From Acidimicrobiia bacterium (GTDB taxonomy: Bacteria > Actinomycetota > Acidimicrobiia > Spongiisociales > ZC4RG35), in contig JAUXMQ010000053.1 in assembly GCA_030623125.1 (NCBI GenBank), forward strand, positions 1-7,175: 7,175 nucleotides of DNA. Reading direction: 5' to 3'. Made by a program: the position numbers and the translations under genes. A model generated the notes under the pieces. The model was given only the letters and a program-made list of their open reading frames with translations, was not told where the DNA came from and did not search any database. Below, one piece after another: positions 6,414 to 7,175 of this stretch (positions are counted from its first letter, which is position 1; every line of letters begins with the position of its first letter).

Positions 6414-6913
6414 CAGTTGCCTCCTTCCCAGTCCGGCGGAGCCGGCTCTTCACCACGCATCTTGGCTCCGGCGTACTCAACGGCACGCACGATGTTGTGA
6501 TATCCGGTGCAACGGCAGAGGTTGCCCTCGATGCCGTGTCGTATCTCGTCTTCTGATGGGTTGGCGTTGTCCTCGAGAAGGGCAATCGACGTCATGATCA
6601 TTCCCGGTGTGCAGAACCCGCACTGGAGACCATGTCGTTCCCAGAAGCCTTCCTGAATCGGGTGAAGGTCACCGTTGCTGGCGACCCCTTCGATGGTGGT
6701 GACATTGGCTCCATCGGCCTGAACGGCGAGCATCGTGCATGACTTGATCGCCTTGCCGTCGATATGGACGGTGCAGGCGCCGCAATAGCCGGTTTCACAC
6801 CCGACATGGGTGCCGGTGAGTAGTTGGTCCTCTCGGAGAAAGTGGACCAGAAGAGTCCGGGGCTCGACGTCGCCAGATACCTCCCGCCCGTTGATATTCA
6901 TCGACACTTGCAT
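6413..6913 (-). CDS. coxS: Molybdenum hydroxylase [2Fe-2S] small subunit (CoxS-like)
   Basis: 166 residues. It carries the two [2Fe-2S] clusters that move electrons from the Mo site of the large subunit to the FAD of the medium subunit. The N-terminal plant-ferredoxin-like domain (1-75) has cluster ligands C39, C44, C47 and C59 (GCETGYCGAC, then KSC). The C-terminal helical domain (about 80-155) has C98, C101, C133 and C135 (QCGFCTPGM and NLCRCTGYHNI). All eight ligands are present, so the protein should be functional. The ATG at 6913 is preferred because GGAAGGA (6921-6927) lies seven bases upstream; a second ATG four codons later has no such site. It is the first gene of the S-L-M set, the order seen in form II clusters, while form I sets usually run M-S-L. 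The short acidic, Pro-rich tail after residue 153 is ordinary. It belongs to the same family as the iron-sulphur subunits of isoquinoline and nicotinate-type hydroxylases, so the substrate cannot be read from this subunit. Confidence 0.96.
   Translation of the reverse strand: MQVSMNINGREVSGDVEPRTLLVHFLREDQLLTGTHVGCETGYCGACTVHIDGKAIKSCTMLAVQADGANVTTIEGVASNGDLHPIQEGFWERHGLQCGFCTPGMIMTSIALLEDNANPSEDEIRHGIEGNLCRCTGYHNIVRAVEYAGAKMRGEEPAPPDWEGGN
6420..6426 (-). promoter_or_regulatory. Strong ribosome binding site of the large-subunit gene
   Basis: AAGGAGG on the minus strand, six bases before the ATG at 6413 and lying within the last codons of the small-subunit gene. It is the strongest Shine-Dalgarno match in the window. 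It suggests that the large subunit is initiated independently as well as by coupling through the TGATG overlap. Confidence 0.65.
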
Positions 6914-7175
6914 GGAGGAGTCCTTCCGTAGCGGCTGATTAATCGGAACCTATCAACCTGGAAGGTGCCATGTCGGCTGATGTCACCCTTTTGTCAGACT
7001 TCCGGCCATTCGATCAATTCCACGGCTTGCGATCGAATCTGGCTTGCGGGGTTCGGTCCGAGGCATGGGACCAAGCGCAAGGGACGGCAGTCATGTCAAA
7101 GATGACGCCACACGTCAATCGGAAGGTAATCGGGATTCCGGCGGTGGTCGCTGGGGGGCGGACGGAGACTTGCCC
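6914..7175 (-). promoter_or_regulatory. Upstream region of the Cox gene set; probable promoter/operator region
   Basis: 262 bases without a convincing gene. Next to the start is the small-subunit ribosome binding site GGAAGGA (6921-6927). On the minus strand three TGACA/CGACA copies follow each other at 10-11 base steps (6971-6996); the first reads CTGACA and could serve as a -35 element, but I find no good -10 at 17 bases, so no promoter is called exactly. Further upstream are the inverted repeat ATTCGATC (7008-7015) / GATCGAAT (7031-7038), a direct repeat GGCTTGCG (7024-7031 and 7041-7048) and a CGCAAG (7076-7081). On the plus strand two frames stay open to the window end, from ATG 7065 and ATG 7093; either might be the first codons of a divergent gene, but neither is recognisable. 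The low score reflects that the position is certain and the function is not. Confidence 0.4.

Noticed and set aside
6937..6944. Short palindrome GATTAATC before the small-subunit gene
   Set aside because: Only eight bases with no extension of the symmetry, so it could be chance.
6969..6997. Sigma-70-like promoter with CTGACA as -35
   Set aside because: At 17 bases spacing the -10 hexamer reads GACATG, a poor match. I leave it as a repeat observation and do not call an exact promoter.
7016..7175. Minus-strand open frame entering from the right edge and stopping at about 7018
   Set aside because: About 52 codons with no recognisable motif, ending over 100 bases before the small-subunit start; not enough to call the tail of an upstream gene.

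Overview
The window looks like a stretch of high-GC bacterial chromosome (roughly 58-60% G+C by eye), most likely from the Actinomycetota, possibly an acidimicrobiia-like lineage. That placement is an inference from the protein types (a form II Cox cluster and a response-regulator/thioredoxin-reductase fusion) and the base composition; there is no rRNA to confirm it. All six recognisable genes lie on the minus strand and are packed head to tail, so they are read from right to left. I see no insertion sequence, tRNA, rRNA, CRISPR array or prophage gene.

Right part (6913 down to 3176): a complete three-subunit molybdenum hydroxylase of the CO-dehydrogenase/xanthine-oxidase family in the order small (two [2Fe-2S] clusters), large (molybdopterin-cytosine-dinucleotide), medium (FAD). 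The small and large genes overlap by one base (TGATG) and the large and medium genes are one base apart. The large subunit carries the loop AYRGAGR, not the AYxCSFR of proven CO dehydrogenases. This, and the S-L-M gene order, make it a form II enzyme whose true substrate is not known. Electrons would pass from the Mo site through the two iron-sulphur clusters to FAD.

Left part (3110 down to 1, running off the window): three genes joined by two identical GTGA start/stop overlaps. They encode a small UBP-type zinc-finger protein; a 551-residue protein made of a response-regulator receiver, a degenerate glutaredoxin-like fold and a thioredoxin-reductase-like flavoprotein; and a soluble histidine kinase with an N-terminal cyclic-nucleotide-binding domain (C-terminus missing). 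This kinase uses a GTG start and has no stop in the window, so a simple ORF scan can miss it. The likely logic is a two-component pair in which the kinase senses a cyclic nucleotide or similar ligand and phosphorylates the receiver of the flavoprotein, giving phosphorylation control of a redox enzyme. The flavoprotein contains no cysteine at all, so it cannot work as a classical thioredoxin reductase. This module is the most interesting part of the window.

Between the two modules is a 65-base gap holding a perfect 13-bp hairpin that ends six bases before the zinc-finger gene's ribosome binding site. Upstream of the small-subunit gene (6914-7175) is a non-coding region with phased TGACA repeats and other short repeats that may hold the cox promoter and operator, plus at most the first codons of a divergent gene.
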